In this document: positions 7,765-16,564 of the stretch, in pieces
Numbering within the stretch: position 1 is the stretch's first letter
How the letters are laid out: every line of letters starts with the position of its first letter
From: an uncultured Paracoccaceae bacterium
Lineage (GTDB): Bacteria > Pseudomonadota > Alphaproteobacteria > Rhodobacterales > Rhodobacteraceae
Assembly (NCBI GenBank): GCA_947495795.1
Contig: CANMAI010000002.1
Span: forward strand, 62,001-126,000
Direction: 5' to 3'
Length of the DNA stretch: 64,000 nucleotides
Position numbers and translations under genes: made by a program
The notes under the pieces: generated by a model
Databases searched by the model: none
What the model saw: only the letters and a program-made list of their open reading frames with translations
What the model was told of the DNA's origin: nothing

Positions 7765-8598
7765 ATGGTGGCGTTGGCCGACAAAGTGATCTGGCAGATC
7801 GAAATGATGCTGAACACTCCATTTACCTTGGAGCATCTGGCGGATCGTTGTGGCGTCAGCGCTTATCATATGGCCCGGTCTTTTCGGGCAGCGACCGGGT
7901 ATTCGCCGATGACTTATCTGCGGGCGCGGAGGCTTTCCGTGGCCGCCGAGCAACTGGCGACGGGAGAGCGTGACATCCTGTCGGCGGCCCTTGATGCGCA
8001 CTATGCCTCTCATGAAGCGTTCACCCGGGCCTTTGCGAGCTATTTCGGTGTGCTGCCGAGCAGTGTGCGAAAGGCCCGATCTACCCGAAACCTTGTTTTG
8101 ATGGAGCCTTTGGAGATGAAGAAAGAGCTTATAGTCGATGTTGCCGCACCGGATATCCGCGAGCGTGCCGCGTTTCGCGCTATCGGGATGAGTGCGTGGT
8201 GCAGTTTTGAGGATATCAGCGGAATTCCGTCTCTTTGGGAGGCGATCAACGCACGGGAGGCGGAGGTGCCGGAGGCGAAACCGGGCGCGGCTTACGGGAT
8301 TTGTTGCGATGCGGATGGTTCCGGCAGGTTTCGCTATGTGGCGGGAGTGGAGGCGGCAAAGGGCGTGGAAGTCCCTTCTGGTATGGATGATGTGGTTGTG
8401 CCCGGCGGGCGCTACGCCGTGTTCACGCATTCCGGCCACGTTTCCGATCTGCCGAAGACGGTTTACACGATCTGGAACAAGGCCTTGCCTGATGCCGGGC
8501 TTGAGCCACGGCCTGCTCCCGACTTTGAGCTGTATGACCGCCGCTTTGACCCTGAAACAGGGCGCGGCACGGTGGAGATCTGGATACCTGTAGCCTGA
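7765..8598 (+). CDS. AraC-type regulator with C-terminal GyrI-like ligand domain
   Basis: 277 residues. N-terminal AraC double HTH (IEMMLNTPFTLEHLADRCGVSAYHMARSFRAATGYSPMTYLRARRL, then DAHYASHEAFTRAFASYFGVLPS). After residue ~115 comes a GyrI-like/SoxS-effector type domain (VVPGGRYAVFTHSGHVSDLPKTVYTIWNKALPDAG and a C-terminal VEIWIPVA strand). Regulators of this layout (Rob/BmrR-like) bind amphipathic or aromatic small molecules. AAGGAGG lies right before; ATG 7765 is two bases from it and GTG 7768 five bases, so either may be used. Confidence 0.87.
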   Translation: MVALADKVIWQIEMMLNTPFTLEHLADRCGVSAYHMARSFRAATGYSPMTYLRARRLSVAAEQLATGERDILSAALDAHYASHEAFTRAFASYFGVLPSSVRKARSTRNLVLMEPLEMKKELIVDVAAPDIRERAAFRAIGMSAWCSFEDISGIPSLWEAINAREAEVPEAKPGAAYGICCDADGSGRFRYVAGVEAAKGVEVPSGMDDVVVPGGRYAVFTHSGHVSDLPKTVYTIWNKALPDAGLEPRPAPDFELYDRRFDPETGRGTVEIWIPVA

Positions 8599-8756
8599 TT
8601 TGGCTTGGTCGCGACACTGCGCTCAAATGCTCTTGGAGCGTTGAGGGCTGGCCGCGTTTTTCTGCTCCTTGGGCAATTGCGCGGTGCGGATGTCTTGACA
8701 GAACCCGCCGGGCGAAGGACGCTGGTGTCATTCAAACGACAAATAGGGAGGTGTCC

Positions 8757-9194
8757 GTGACCGTTCGCCAGATTCTGAAGTCGAAACCCAACCATGACAT
8801 TCTGACGATCAAGCCCTCGGCGAGCGTTGCCGATGCGGCAAAGATCCTTTCCGAGAACCGGATCGGGGCGCTGATTGTTTCCGCCGATGGAGCTTCGCTG
8901 GATGGGATGATTTCCGAGCGTGATATCGTGCGCGAGCTGGGCAAGCGCGGTGTGGAGTGCCTGAAGGACCCGGTTTCCGCACTTATGACAGCGAAGGTGA
9001 TCACCGCCGCGCCAAATGATGTGACGGTGCAGGCCTTGCAAAAAATGACGGATGGCCGTTTCCGCCACCTCCCGGTTCTGGAAGAGGGCAAAACGATTGG
9101 CGTGATTTCCATCGGCGATGTGGTGGCTTACCGGATTGCCGAGGTGGAACGGGAGAATCAAGACCTTACGGAGATGATCGTGGGACATGGCTGA
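8757..9194 (+). CDS. CBS-domain-pair protein
   Basis: About 145 residues consisting almost entirely of two tandem CBS motifs: SASVADAAKILSENRIGALIVS and, after ~60 residues, DVTVQALQKMTDGRFRHLPVLEEGK with ISIGDVVAY. Stand-alone CBS pairs bind adenosyl nucleotides and are often energy or redox sensors; the partner is unknown here. AGGGAG at 8745-8750 is ideally spaced for GTG 8757 (MTVRQILKSK); the GTG at 8751 would touch the ribosome-binding site. It is followed by coaD with no shared function evident. Confidence 0.85.
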   Translation: MTVRQILKSKPNHDILTIKPSASVADAAKILSENRIGALIVSADGASLDGMISERDIVRELGKRGVECLKDPVSALMTAKVITAAPNDVTVQALQKMTDGRFRHLPVLEEGKTIGVISIGDVVAYRIAEVERENQDLTEMIVGHG

Positions 9195-9315
9195 AGCCAT
9201 GCGCTGAAGCGGCAACATCCGAGGGCTGGCGATGTTTTCGCCAGCCCTTGACGTTTCGGCCGCAATAATGTTGCGTGCCCGCCAAAAGGCAACCCTGCGC
9301 GGGAGGTGAGGGCAT

Positions 9316-9807
9316 ATGCGGATCGGGCTTTATCCTGGGACATTTGACCCTGTTACTCTCGGCCATACGGATATCATAAGGCGGGCCTGTACATTGGTGG
9401 ACAGGCTGGTGATCGGTGTTGCCATAAATCGCGACAAGGGGCCGATGTTTACCTTGGAAGAGCGCGTGGCGATGATGGAGGCGGAATGTGCGCCGATTGC
9501 CGAGGCTACCGGTACCGAGATCGTCGCGCATCCTTTTGAAAACCTTCTCATTGATTGTGCGATGGATGTGGGAGCCAGCATCATCGTGCGCGGGTTGCGT
9601 GCCGTTTCCGATTTTGAGTACGAGTTTCAGATGGTGGGCATGAACCGGGCGATGCGGGATGATGTAGAGACGGTATTTCTGATGGCGGATGCGCATCATC
9701 AGGCGATCGCCTCACGGCTGGTGAAAGAAATTGCCCGGCTGGGCGGCGACATCACGCCTTTTGTGCCCCCGCCTGTAGCCAAAGCGGTTTCATCCAAGTA
9801 CGGATGA
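9316..9807 (+). CDS. coaD: Phosphopantetheine adenylyltransferase
   Basis: 163 residues, typical length. Transfers AMP from ATP to 4'-phosphopantetheine in coenzyme A synthesis. The nucleotidyltransferase signature is YPGTFDPVTLGHTDIIRRA (T/HxGH at TLGH), with RGLRAVSDFEYEFQM around residue 90 and a C-terminal ISSR-type motif here as IASRLVKEIARLGGD. GGAGG precedes the ATG. Cyclophilin genes follow. Confidence 0.96.
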   Translation: MRIGLYPGTFDPVTLGHTDIIRRACTLVDRLVIGVAINRDKGPMFTLEERVAMMEAECAPIAEATGTEIVAHPFENLLIDCAMDVGASIIVRGLRAVSDFEYEFQMVGMNRAMRDDVETVFLMADAHHQAIASRLVKEIARLGGDITPFVPPPVAKAVSSKYG

Positions 9808-9861
9808 ATCCATGAGTTTTTGCCGGGCATCCGGTGAACAGGTACCAACAAGGAGGGCCCA

Positions 9862-10374
9862 ATGGCCGAGATCAAAGACCCTGAGAACACGATCATCATT
9901 ACACTGAAGGATGGCGAAGTGGTGCTCGAATTGCTGACGGATGTGGCGCCCAACCACGTGGAGCGGATAAAGACGCTGGCCCGTGATGGCAAGTACGACA
10001 ATGTTGCGTTTCACCGGGTGATTGATGGGTTTATGGCGCAGACGGGCGATGTGGCGAATGCCAATATGGAGAAGGATTACAACGCCTCTCGCGCTGGCAC
10101 CGGTGGTTCCGATCTGCCGGATGTGGCGGCGGAGTTCTCCAAGGTGCCGTTTGATCGGGGTGCTTTGGGGATGGCGCGGTCTTCCAACCCGAACTCTGCC
10201 AACAGTCAGTTCTTTATCATGTTTGCTGAAGGGCATTTCCTGAATGGGCAGTATACCAATTTCGGCCAGGTGATCAGCGGAATGGAGCATGTGGATGCAA
10301 TCGCGAAGGGTGAACCGCCGGCGAACCCGGACCGGATGATCACCGTGCGCGTGGCCGCGGACGTTCAGGCATGA
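9862..10374 (+). CDS. Peptidyl-prolyl cis-trans isomerase, cyclophilin type (cytoplasmic)
   Basis: 170 residues without a signal peptide. Cyclophilin core motifs: NVAFHRVIDGFMAQTGD (catalytic Arg in FHRVI, about residue 53), GMARSSNPNSANSQFFIMF (about residue 109) and FLNGQYTNFGQVISGM. It has the length and the missing loops of bacterial PpiB-like enzymes. AAGGAGG precedes ATG 9862. The stop overlaps the start of the next, exported cyclophilin (ATGA), so the two are translationally coupled and probably arose by duplication. Confidence 0.93.
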   Translation: MAEIKDPENTIIITLKDGEVVLELLTDVAPNHVERIKTLARDGKYDNVAFHRVIDGFMAQTGDVANANMEKDYNASRAGTGGSDLPDVAAEFSKVPFDRGALGMARSSNPNSANSQFFIMFAEGHFLNGQYTNFGQVISGMEHVDAIAKGEPPANPDRMITVRVAADVQA

Positions 10375-10943
10375 TCCGGCGTGTCTTTCTGGCGCTCGGC
10401 GCTTCGCTTTTCGCGGCTGTCGCATGGGCGCAGGATGCGGAGAATATGCTGGTGATCGAGGTTGAGGGTGCCGCAAACGGCGTGATCGAGATCGAGCTTT
10501 TGCCAGACCTCGCGCCGCAACATGTGGAGCGGATAAAGACGCTTGCGCGAGAGGGTGCCTATGATGGTGTGGCGTTCCACCGTGTGATCGACGGGTTCAT
10601 GGCGCAGACGGGCGATGTGCAACATGGCAAGCGCGAGGCCGTAAGCTCCGGCAGGGCAGGGACTGGCGGCTCCAGCTATCCCGATCTTCCTGCGGAATTC
10701 ACGGATACCCCGTTTGATCGCGGTGTTCTCGGAATGGCGCGGGCGCAGAACCCGAACTCTGCCAACAGCCAGTTCTTCATCATGTTCAAGGAAGGCTATT
10801 TTCTAAACGGTCAATACACGGTGTTTGGCCGTGTTGTCTCGGGAATGGATGTGGTGGATCAGATCCAGCGGGGGCAAGGGCAAGGCGGATCTGTTCCGAA
10901 CCCGGATTACATGAAATCCGTAAGGATTAAAGCAGATAGCTAA
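10371..10943 (+). CDS. Peptidyl-prolyl cis-trans isomerase, cyclophilin type (exported)
   Basis: 190 residues: a signal peptide (MIRRVFLALGASLFAAVAWAQ) followed by a cyclophilin domain closely similar to the upstream protein (GVAFHRVIDGFMAQTGDVQHG, GMARAQNPNSANSQFFIMF). Acts presumably in the periplasm as a folding helper. The start overlaps the upstream stop by four bases. A hairpin with a U-run follows the stop, ending the coaD-PPIase unit. Confidence 0.93.
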   Translation: MIRRVFLALGASLFAAVAWAQDAENMLVIEVEGAANGVIEIELLPDLAPQHVERIKTLAREGAYDGVAFHRVIDGFMAQTGDVQHGKREAVSSGRAGTGGSSYPDLPAEFTDTPFDRGVLGMARAQNPNSANSQFFIMFKEGYFLNGQYTVFGRVVSGMDVVDQIQRGQGQGGSVPNPDYMKSVRIKADS

Positions 10944-10966
10944 CGAGACGTAACGACTGCGTGAGA

Positions 10967-10993
10967 GGGGCTGGCTTTGCTGGCTCCTTTTTT
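10967..10993 (+). terminator. Intrinsic terminator after the cyclophilin pair
   Basis: GGGGCTGGC-TTT-GCTGGCTCC followed by TTTTTT. The stem is nine pairs when G-U pairs are allowed, and the U-run is perfect on the plus strand. It separates the cyclophilin unit from the DUF3179 gene. Confidence 0.75.
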
Positions 10994-11025
10994 GCGAACC
11001 TTCCCAAAGGTTTGGGGAGGGTGTG

Positions 11026-11997
11026 ATGTTAAGGCGTGATGTGTTGGCGGGTATGGGCGCTTTGGCGATGCCGGGTGTTGCACTTGCGGAGGGGCCGATA
11101 CCGCCTTTCTGGAAGGCTGAGTGGCGGGGCACCGATTTCTCGAAATCATCCGTGCCGTTTTCCGAGATCTTTTCGGGTGGGGTACCCCGAGATGGCATCC
11201 CTGCGCTGAACGGTGTTTCGTTTGGCAAAGGTGGCGGGCTATCGGAACGCGAGCCGGTGATCACGGTAGCCTTGGAGGGCCAGAGAGAGCATACCTATCC
11301 GGTGCGCTACCTGATGTGGCATGAGATTGCGAATGACGTGATCGGTGGCGTGCCTATTGCGGTAACATATTGCCCTTTGTGCAATTCTGCGCTTGTTTTT
11401 GACAGGCGTGCTGCGGGCCTTGTGCTTACCTTTGGGGTTTCCGGCAAGCTGCGGCATTCCGATATGGTAATGTTTGACCGGGAGACGGAAAGCTGGTGGC
11501 AGCAGTTTGATGGTGAGGCCGTCGTTGGTGAACTCACGGGCACGAAGCTGAGGCCGCTCGTCAATTGGATGGAGCCGTTGGAGGCGTTTCTTGAACGCAA
11601 CCCGGATGGGCCTGTGATGGCGGAACCAGAGCGTGGCGGGAGGCAGTACGGGCGCAATCCCTATGGCGGGTATGACACGTCATCCCGGCCATTCCTGTAC
11701 CAGGGGGAGAACCCGCCACATGGGATAGCACCCTTGGCGCGGGTTGTTCGCGTGGGCAATAGAGCTTGGCCCCTGGAGCGGTTGCGGACAAAGCCGGAGA
11801 TCGTGGAGGCCGGGGTGCGGCTGGTCTGGGCCGGTACGATGGCATCTGCGCTTGATACCGGTGTGATCGCGGAGGGGCGTCAGATTGGCTCTGTGCGGGT
11901 GTTTGATGCAGCGAATGGGCGCGACATCGTGCACGAAGTGGTGTTCGCATTTGCGTTCCACGCCTTCGCGCCGGACGGGATATGGATGCTTGGCTAA
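11026..11997 (+). CDS. DUF3179 domain-containing exported protein
   Basis: 323 residues. The N-terminus MLRRDVLAGMGALAMPGVALA is a signal peptide with a twin-arginine-like RRDVL. The family hallmarks are visible: PVRYLMWHEIANDVIGGVP, then TYCPLCNSALVFDR with a paired CxxC, then GVSGKLRHSDMVMFDR and ESWWQQFDGEAV. The CPLC motif suggests metal or redox chemistry, but the role of the family is not known. GGGGAGGG at 11014-11021 supports ATG 11026 over the GTG three bases earlier. Confidence 0.9.
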   Translation: MLRRDVLAGMGALAMPGVALAEGPIPPFWKAEWRGTDFSKSSVPFSEIFSGGVPRDGIPALNGVSFGKGGGLSEREPVITVALEGQREHTYPVRYLMWHEIANDVIGGVPIAVTYCPLCNSALVFDRRAAGLVLTFGVSGKLRHSDMVMFDRETESWWQQFDGEAVVGELTGTKLRPLVNWMEPLEAFLERNPDGPVMAEPERGGRQYGRNPYGGYDTSSRPFLYQGENPPHGIAPLARVVRVGNRAWPLERLRTKPEIVEAGVRLVWAGTMASALDTGVIAEGRQIGSVRVFDAANGRDIVHEVVFAFAFHAFAPDGIWMLG

Positions 11998-12001
11998 AAT
12001 G

Positions 12002-12039
12002 AAAAAGGCCGCGCAACCTTTTGATTGCGCGGCCTTTAA
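12002..12039. terminator. Bidirectional terminator between DUF3179 gene and rplI
   Basis: A perfect 10-pair stem, GGCCGCGCAA / TTGCGCGGCC, with an 8-base loop, flanked by five A on the left (a U-run for the minus-strand ribosomal operon) and TTT on the right. It serves the convergent DUF3179 and rpsF-rpsR-rplI transcripts. Confidence 0.9.
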
Positions 12040-12056
12040 AGCGACTTGAAGATTGA

Positions 12057-12686
12057 TCAGTCTTCGGTTTCTTCAGCGTTTGCTTCTTCTTCGCCACCCG
12101 GTGTGATGAGTTCCTCATCATCGTCCAGAGCGGCTGCGCCAACGTCATCGAAAAGCTCGGCGATGTCGAACTCGGCTTCGGCATCTGCCTCGGCCTGAAG
12201 CTCCTGGATCGTCTTGCCGGAAGCCTGAAGTTCGGCTTCTTCCTGAGAGCGGGCCACGTTGATCGTGATTTCCGCTTCCACTTCCGGGTGGAGGACGATC
12301 TGCACGCCGTGAAGGCCCAACTCCTTGATAGGGTTGGCCAAAATCACCTGCTTCTTATCAACGCTGTAGCCATCTTCGGTGGCTGCATCGGCGATATCGC
12401 GCGGGGTGACGGACCCGTAGAGGGCACCGGCATCGGAGGCGGAGCGAATCACGATGAACTGCTGACCATTGAGCTTCGCGGCGAGCTTGTCAGCTTCGCC
12501 CTTGCTCTCCAGGTTCCGCGCTTCAAGCTGGGCTTTCTCAGCCTCGAAGCGGGCCATGTTGGCCGGGGTTGCGCGGAGCGCCTTGCCCTGCGGCAGCAGG
12601 AAATTGCGGGCGTAACCCTGCTTGACGCTGACGACTTCGCCCATCTGGCCAAGCTTTGCGACACGTTCGAGAAGTACAACATCCAT
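12057..12686 (-). CDS. rplI: 50S ribosomal protein L9
   Basis: 209 residues. The N-terminal rRNA-binding domain is canonical ([36 protein letters not shown]), followed by the long connecting helix and the C-terminal domain. It is ~60 residues longer than the usual ~150 because of a very acidic tail after residue ~165 (runs of D and E, ending [10 protein letters not shown]), a known feature of many Rhodobacterales L9 proteins. Third gene of the rpsF-rpsR-rplI operon. Confidence 0.96.
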   Translation of the reverse strand: MDVVLLERVAKLGQMGEVVSVKQGYARNFLLPQGKALRATPANMARFEAEKAQLEARNLESKGEADKLAAKLNGQQFIVIRSASDAGALYGSVTPRDIADAATEDGYSVDKKQVILANPIKELGLHGVQIVLHPEVEAEITINVARSQEEAELQASGKTIQELQAEADAEAEFDIAELFDDVGAAALDDDEELITPGGEEEANAEETED

Positions 12687-12697
12687 GGGTCAGATCC

Positions 12698-12925
12698 TCA
12701 CTTCACAACGTAGGGAAGAAGGGCGAGAAAGCGGGCGCGTTTGATCGCGCGGGCAAGCTCTCGCTGCTTCTTGGAGGAGACAGCGGTGATCCGGCTGGGC
12801 ACGATCTTACCCCGCTCGGAGATGTAGCGCTGCAGGAGTTTCACGTCCTTGTAATCGATCGCAGGTGCGTTATCGCCCGAGAAGGGGCAGGACTTGCGAC
12901 GGCGGAAAAAGGGTTTGTTTGCCAT
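12698..12925 (-). CDS. rpsR: 30S ribosomal protein S18
   Basis: 75 residues, standard size. [17 protein letters not shown] at the start and [49 protein letters not shown] in the body are the S18 signature. Binds S6 in the small subunit; encoded between rpsF and rplI. Confidence 0.97.
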   Translation of the reverse strand: MANKPFFRRRKSCPFSGDNAPAIDYKDVKLLQRYISERGKIVPSRITAVSSKKQRELARAIKRARFLALLPYVVK

Positions 12926-12928
12926 GGC

Positions 12929-13318
12929 TTAGCGCTCCTCTCTGCGGGGACGATCATCGCGACGGGGGCCACGGGAGCCACGCTCGTCTTTCGCCGTTTT
13001 GGCGACGACAACAGCAGAGGGACCTTCCTCGTGCTTGTCGACCTTGATCGTCATCACGCGCATCACGTCTTCATGCAGACGCATCAGGCGTTCCATCTCC
13101 TGCACAGCCGGGGAGGGGCTGTCGGACTTCACGAAGGCATAGTGGCCCTTGCGGTTCTTGTTGATCTTGTAGGCCATCGTCTTGAGGCCCCAGTATTCGG
13201 TATCGACGACCGAACCACCATTGTCCGAGAGGACCGTGCCGAAATGCTCGATCAGGCCTTCGGCTTGCGCGTTGGAAAGATCCTGCCGCGCGATAAACAC
13301 GTGCTCGTAGAGCGCCAT
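12929..13318 (-). CDS. rpsF: 30S ribosomal protein S6
   Basis: 129 residues. MALYEHVFIARQDLSNAQAEGLIEHFGTVL and YWGLKTMAYKINKNRKGHYAFV are canonical S6. The tail after residue ~105 is basic and Arg/Gly-rich (ERGSRGPRRDDRPRREER), as in other alphaproteobacteria. First gene of the operon with rpsR three bases downstream. Confidence 0.97.
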   Translation of the reverse strand: MALYEHVFIARQDLSNAQAEGLIEHFGTVLSDNGGSVVDTEYWGLKTMAYKINKNRKGHYAFVKSDSPSPAVQEMERLMRLHEDVMRVMTIKVDKHEEGPSAVVVAKTAKDERGSRGPRRDDRPRREER

Positions 13319-13419
13319 GAGATCACCATTTTCAAGCGTGCTTCACCATGCCGGTTTCAACTCTCCGCCCGGCATCCGAGGGGCATCGCGGGGTTTTTGA
13401 ACTCGCGGAAAGAAAATGT

Positions 13420-13448
13420 CGTATAAGTTTTTTGTCTGAGCTTCGCAA
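13420..13448 (-). promoter_or_regulatory. Sigma70-type promoter for rpsF-rpsR-rplI
   Basis: On the minus strand: -35 TTGCGA (13448-13443), a 17-base spacer that includes an A-tract, and -10 TATACG (13425-13420), about 100 bases before the rpsF start. No other gene lies in the ~300-base gap between rpsF and the GST gene; the rest of that gap shows no other feature. Confidence 0.65.
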
Positions 13449-13620
13449 GGGCTGGATTTGGTATGGTTTCGGTATGGGTTTGGTAAGGGCGCCGGTTTCA
13501 AGAGAGCGGGCGGTGGTTGCGATATTTGGCAACGGTTTGGGAGGAGCGTGCGGTGGTGGTTGGACAGGTCTGCTTGGCGGGACAAGTGAGCTTTCGCTGC
13601 GGTTGCGCTAATGGCGGCTT

Positions 13621-14259
13621 CTAGTAACTCCCTCTAAGTGCCTCATATGAAACCATCGCATGGTTTCGATATGCTGATCTTGTCTGCAAGCGTTCGTAGT
13701 ATGCGTCTAAATTCGCCAAGCTTGGTCTCGGCCAATCCAAACTGAAATACCTATGGAGGATATGTCCGCACGCAATATCAGCAAACGAAAAGCGGGCTCC
13801 GTCTAGCCAAGGACCTTTTGCAGTTCGTTGGTCTAGCATTTCTGCAAGCGGAACCAACGAGGCAGTCGCATCGCGCAAAATTTGAGGATCACGGGTGTCT
13901 GGCGATAGGCGAACATCATAAACGAAGACCTCGAGGACAGCCTCAGTGAAAGTTCCTTTGCCCCATTCGGCCCATGTATCCAGCGGCGCGCGGCGGGCAG
14001 GGTCAGAAGGCCAAAACTCATCGGTCCCGTAAGTGGCAGCAAGATATCGCAAAATTGCCGCGCTCTCAAACATGCAAACGTCACCATCCAAGATGACGGG
14101 AACACGGCCCATTGGATTCATCTTCAAATAGCTTTCGGTGCGCGTTGAAGCGTGACCGTGTCCGAAGTCTAGGCGTTCGTGTTCTAAGCCAAGTTCATTG
14201 ATGGTCCACATCACGAGCTGAACGCTCGACGAATTTTGCCGACCGAAAACCTTGATCAT
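13621..14259 (-). CDS. Glutathione S-transferase family protein
   Basis: 212 residues. N-terminal thioredoxin-like domain: MIKVFGRQNSSSVQLVMWTINELGLEH, with serines in place of a catalytic cysteine, then NPMGRVPVILDGDVCMFESAAILRYLA, which holds the conserved cis-Pro and the E-S glutathione-gamma-Glu site. The all-helical C-terminal domain follows with FSFADIACGHILHRY. Codon usage is more AT-rich than in its neighbours, and the gene sits alone between the conserved rpsF and fabD blocks, suggesting acquisition. Substrate unknown. Confidence 0.9.
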   Translation of the reverse strand: MIKVFGRQNSSSVQLVMWTINELGLEHERLDFGHGHASTRTESYLKMNPMGRVPVILDGDVCMFESAAILRYLAATYGTDEFWPSDPARRAPLDTWAEWGKGTFTEAVLEVFVYDVRLSPDTRDPQILRDATASLVPLAEMLDQRTAKGPWLDGARFSFADIACGHILHRYFSLDWPRPSLANLDAYYERLQTRSAYRNHAMVSYEALRGSY

Positions 14260-14772
14260 CTAAGCGCTCCGCATCGCAAACTCTTTGCAGCTCATTAGCA
14301 GACATTCGTATGACATGCAGCATTTGGGAGGTATGGGCTCAAACTCGACCTTCCGCTGCTCGGCGGAAATATCTGACGCTCCCCTCAACTCGCCCGCACG
14401 ACGCCAAAGCGGAGCTGCGTTGCAGCGTCGGTCTGCCCCATCGGACTGCCGCTTGGTTGAGGGGGTGCTATGGTTGAAGCGGTGAGACAATGGCTGGTGT
14501 AAAGTGAGACGAGCGGGGATTTTGTGTGCCACCCTGCGGGCTGGCGGCGCACGGATTGTGGGGTGACTGCATTCGGTACGCGTGCAACCTTTCGTGCTCT
14601 GCGGGCAATTCCGTTCAGTGGCGCGTGTGAAAACCATATCGGGACATTGCATGGCGCCGGCCATTTCCTTGTTGTGTGCCAGCGTCTTGACCCGTTTGCC
14701 CGACTGATGTTGCTGGACGCTTCTGGCCTGTCGGGCTACACCCTTCGGAAAAGCAAGAAAGGGAGTGGGGCC
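14260..14772. other. 513-base gap upstream of fabD with a cluster of nested hairpins
   Basis: No open frame here has a credible start and ribosome-binding site; an open frame that continues upstream of fabD is not supported. A small region folds well: TTCCGC/GCGGAA (14351-14368), then an outer stem CCCCTCAAC/GTTGAGGGG (14381-14389 with 14456-14464) enclosing AAGCGG/CCGCTT (14407-14412 with 14449-14454) and GCTGC-GTT-GCAGC (14414-14426). It could be a structured RNA or decayed sequence. Confidence 0.35.
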
Positions 14773-15711
14773 ATGAGCCGTGCGTTTGTGTTTCCGGGGC
14801 AGGGCGCTCAGACCGTCGGGATGGGGCGGGATCTGGCGGAGGCCTATCCGGCCGCGAAGGCTGTTTTTGAAGAGGTGGATGAGGCGCTTGGAGAGAAGCT
14901 TTCAGCGCTGATCTGGGACGGGGATATCGAGACATTGACGCTGACGGCCAATGCGCAGCCTGCGTTGATGGCGACTTCCATTGCCGCGATGCGGGCGCTG
15001 GAGGCGGAGGGGGTGCATGTTGGCTCTGCCGCGTATGTCGCCGGGCATTCGCTGGGCGAGTATTCGGCGCTGTGTGCCGCGGGTGCCTTGAGCCTTGCGG
15101 ATACGGCGCGGCTTTTGCGCATTCGCGGCGAGGCGATGCAGGCGGCGGTGCCGGTGGGCGAGGGGGCGATGGCGGCTTTGCTGGGGCTGGATTTCGCGGC
15201 GGTCTCAAGCTTGGTGGAGGAGGCAGCTGGCGGTGAGTGCCTTGCGGCGGCGAATGACAACGACCCGGGGCAGGTGGTGATTTCCGGTGGCAAGGCCGCG
15301 GTGGAGCGGGCCGTGGAGCTGGCCAAGGAGAAGGGTGCGAAGCGGGCGGTGATGCTGCCGGTGAGCGCGCCTTTTCATTGCGCCCTTATGGAGCCTGCCG
15401 CGAAGGTGATGGCGGACGCGCTTTCCCGTGTGGATATTGCCGATCCATCGGTGCCGGTTGTGCAGAATGTCTGTGCGCATGGGGTGAGCGATGCGATGGT
15501 GATCCGCAATTTGCTGCTCGATCAGGTGACAGGCTCGGTGCGGTGGCGCGAGAGCGTGGCCTGGATGGTGGCGCAGGGCGTGGACGAGATTGTGGAGGTC
15601 GGGGCTGGCAAGGCCCTGATCGGGATGGTCCGGCGGATTGACCGGGATGTGAAGACGGCGGCTGTCGGCACGGTGGACGGTGTGAAGGCCTTTGTGGGAG
15701 AGAATGCATGA
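14773..15711 (+). CDS. fabD: Malonyl-CoA:ACP transacylase
   Basis: 312 residues from ATG 14773, the standard start (MSRAFVFPGQGAQTVGMG); the open frame runs further upstream but without support. The nucleophile serine is in VAGHSLGEYSALCAAGAL (about residue 92) and the catalytic histidine in PVSAPFHCALMEPAA (about residue 200). Loads malonyl groups onto ACP for fatty-acid synthesis. The stop overlaps the fabG start (ATGA). Confidence 0.96.
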   Translation: MSRAFVFPGQGAQTVGMGRDLAEAYPAAKAVFEEVDEALGEKLSALIWDGDIETLTLTANAQPALMATSIAAMRALEAEGVHVGSAAYVAGHSLGEYSALCAAGALSLADTARLLRIRGEAMQAAVPVGEGAMAALLGLDFAAVSSLVEEAAGGECLAAANDNDPGQVVISGGKAAVERAVELAKEKGAKRAVMLPVSAPFHCALMEPAAKVMADALSRVDIADPSVPVVQNVCAHGVSDAMVIRNLLLDQVTGSVRWRESVAWMVAQGVDEIVEVGAGKALIGMVRRIDRDVKTAAVGTVDGVKAFVGENA

Positions 15712-16442
15712 GCCTAGAGGGAAAAGCGGCACTGGTAACAGGCGCATCGGGTGGCATCGGTGGTGCGATTGCGCGGGCCCTGCATGGCGCGGGTGCGCAG
15801 GTGGGGCTTTCGGGCACGCGGGTCGGGCCTTTGGAGGAATTGGCGGGTGAGTTGGGCGAAGGCGCGCATGTGCTGCCGTGCAACCTTTCCGATGCCGAGG
15901 CTGTGGCGGCTTTGCCAAAGGATGCGGCGGCGGCGATGGGATCGCTGGATATTCTTGTGAACAATGCGGGGATGACGAAGGACAACCTGTTCATGCGCAT
16001 GTCCGATGATGAATGGGCTTCTGTGCTGGAGGTGAACCTGACCTCCACAATGCGGCTGTCGCGGGCCGTGATGCGGGGGATGATGAAGGCGCGGTGGGGG
16101 CGGATCATCAATATCTCGTCCATCGTCGGGGTGACGGGCAACCCGGGGCAGGCGAATTATGCCGCAGCCAAGGCCGGTGTGATCGGGATGACGAAGAGCA
16201 TCGCGGCGGAGGTGGCAAGCCGCGGGGTGACGGCCAATTGCGTGGCACCGGGCTTTATCGCGACAGCGATGACGGATGCGCTGAACGAGGATCAGCGGGC
16301 CAAGATCATGAGCGTGATCCCGGCGGGGCGGATGGGGACATCCGAGGAGATTGCCGCTGCGGTGCTTTATCTGGCCTCCGACGGGGCGGGGTATGTGACG
16401 GGGCAGACGCTGCATGTGAACGGCGGGATGGCGATGATCTGA
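15708..16442 (+). CDS. fabG: 3-oxoacyl-ACP reductase
   Basis: 244 residues, short-chain dehydrogenase. NADPH site VTGASGGIGGAIARALH (TGxxxGIG) at the N-terminus, NNAG at about residue 84, the catalytic Ser in INISSIVG and YAAAKAG (Tyr and Lys) at about residues 149-153, and a C-terminal VTGQTLHVNGGMAMI typical of FabG. Reduces 3-oxoacyl-ACP. Coupled to fabD. acpP would normally follow closely; here about 3.1 kb intervenes. Confidence 0.96.
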   Translation: MSLEGKAALVTGASGGIGGAIARALHGAGAQVGLSGTRVGPLEELAGELGEGAHVLPCNLSDAEAVAALPKDAAAAMGSLDILVNNAGMTKDNLFMRMSDDEWASVLEVNLTSTMRLSRAVMRGMMKARWGRIINISSIVGVTGNPGQANYAAAKAGVIGMTKSIAAEVASRGVTANCVAPGFIATAMTDALNEDQRAKIMSVIPAGRMGTSEEIAAAVLYLASDGAGYVTGQTLHVNGGMAMI

Positions 16443-16564
16443 GGCTTTTGCGCTTGCCGATGCGCCATGCCTTGGCCCGGTGCGTGCCTCTTTTCGACAA
16501 GAGCCGCTGAGAGGGCGTAGTGGTCGCCTGGCTTAAATTCATCTGTTCAGACCGTGGGAGTGCA

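Noticed and set aside
14524-14772. N-terminal extension of fabD
   Set aside because: FabD proteins start at MSRAFVFPGQG; the extension has no homology-like composition and no ribosome-binding site.
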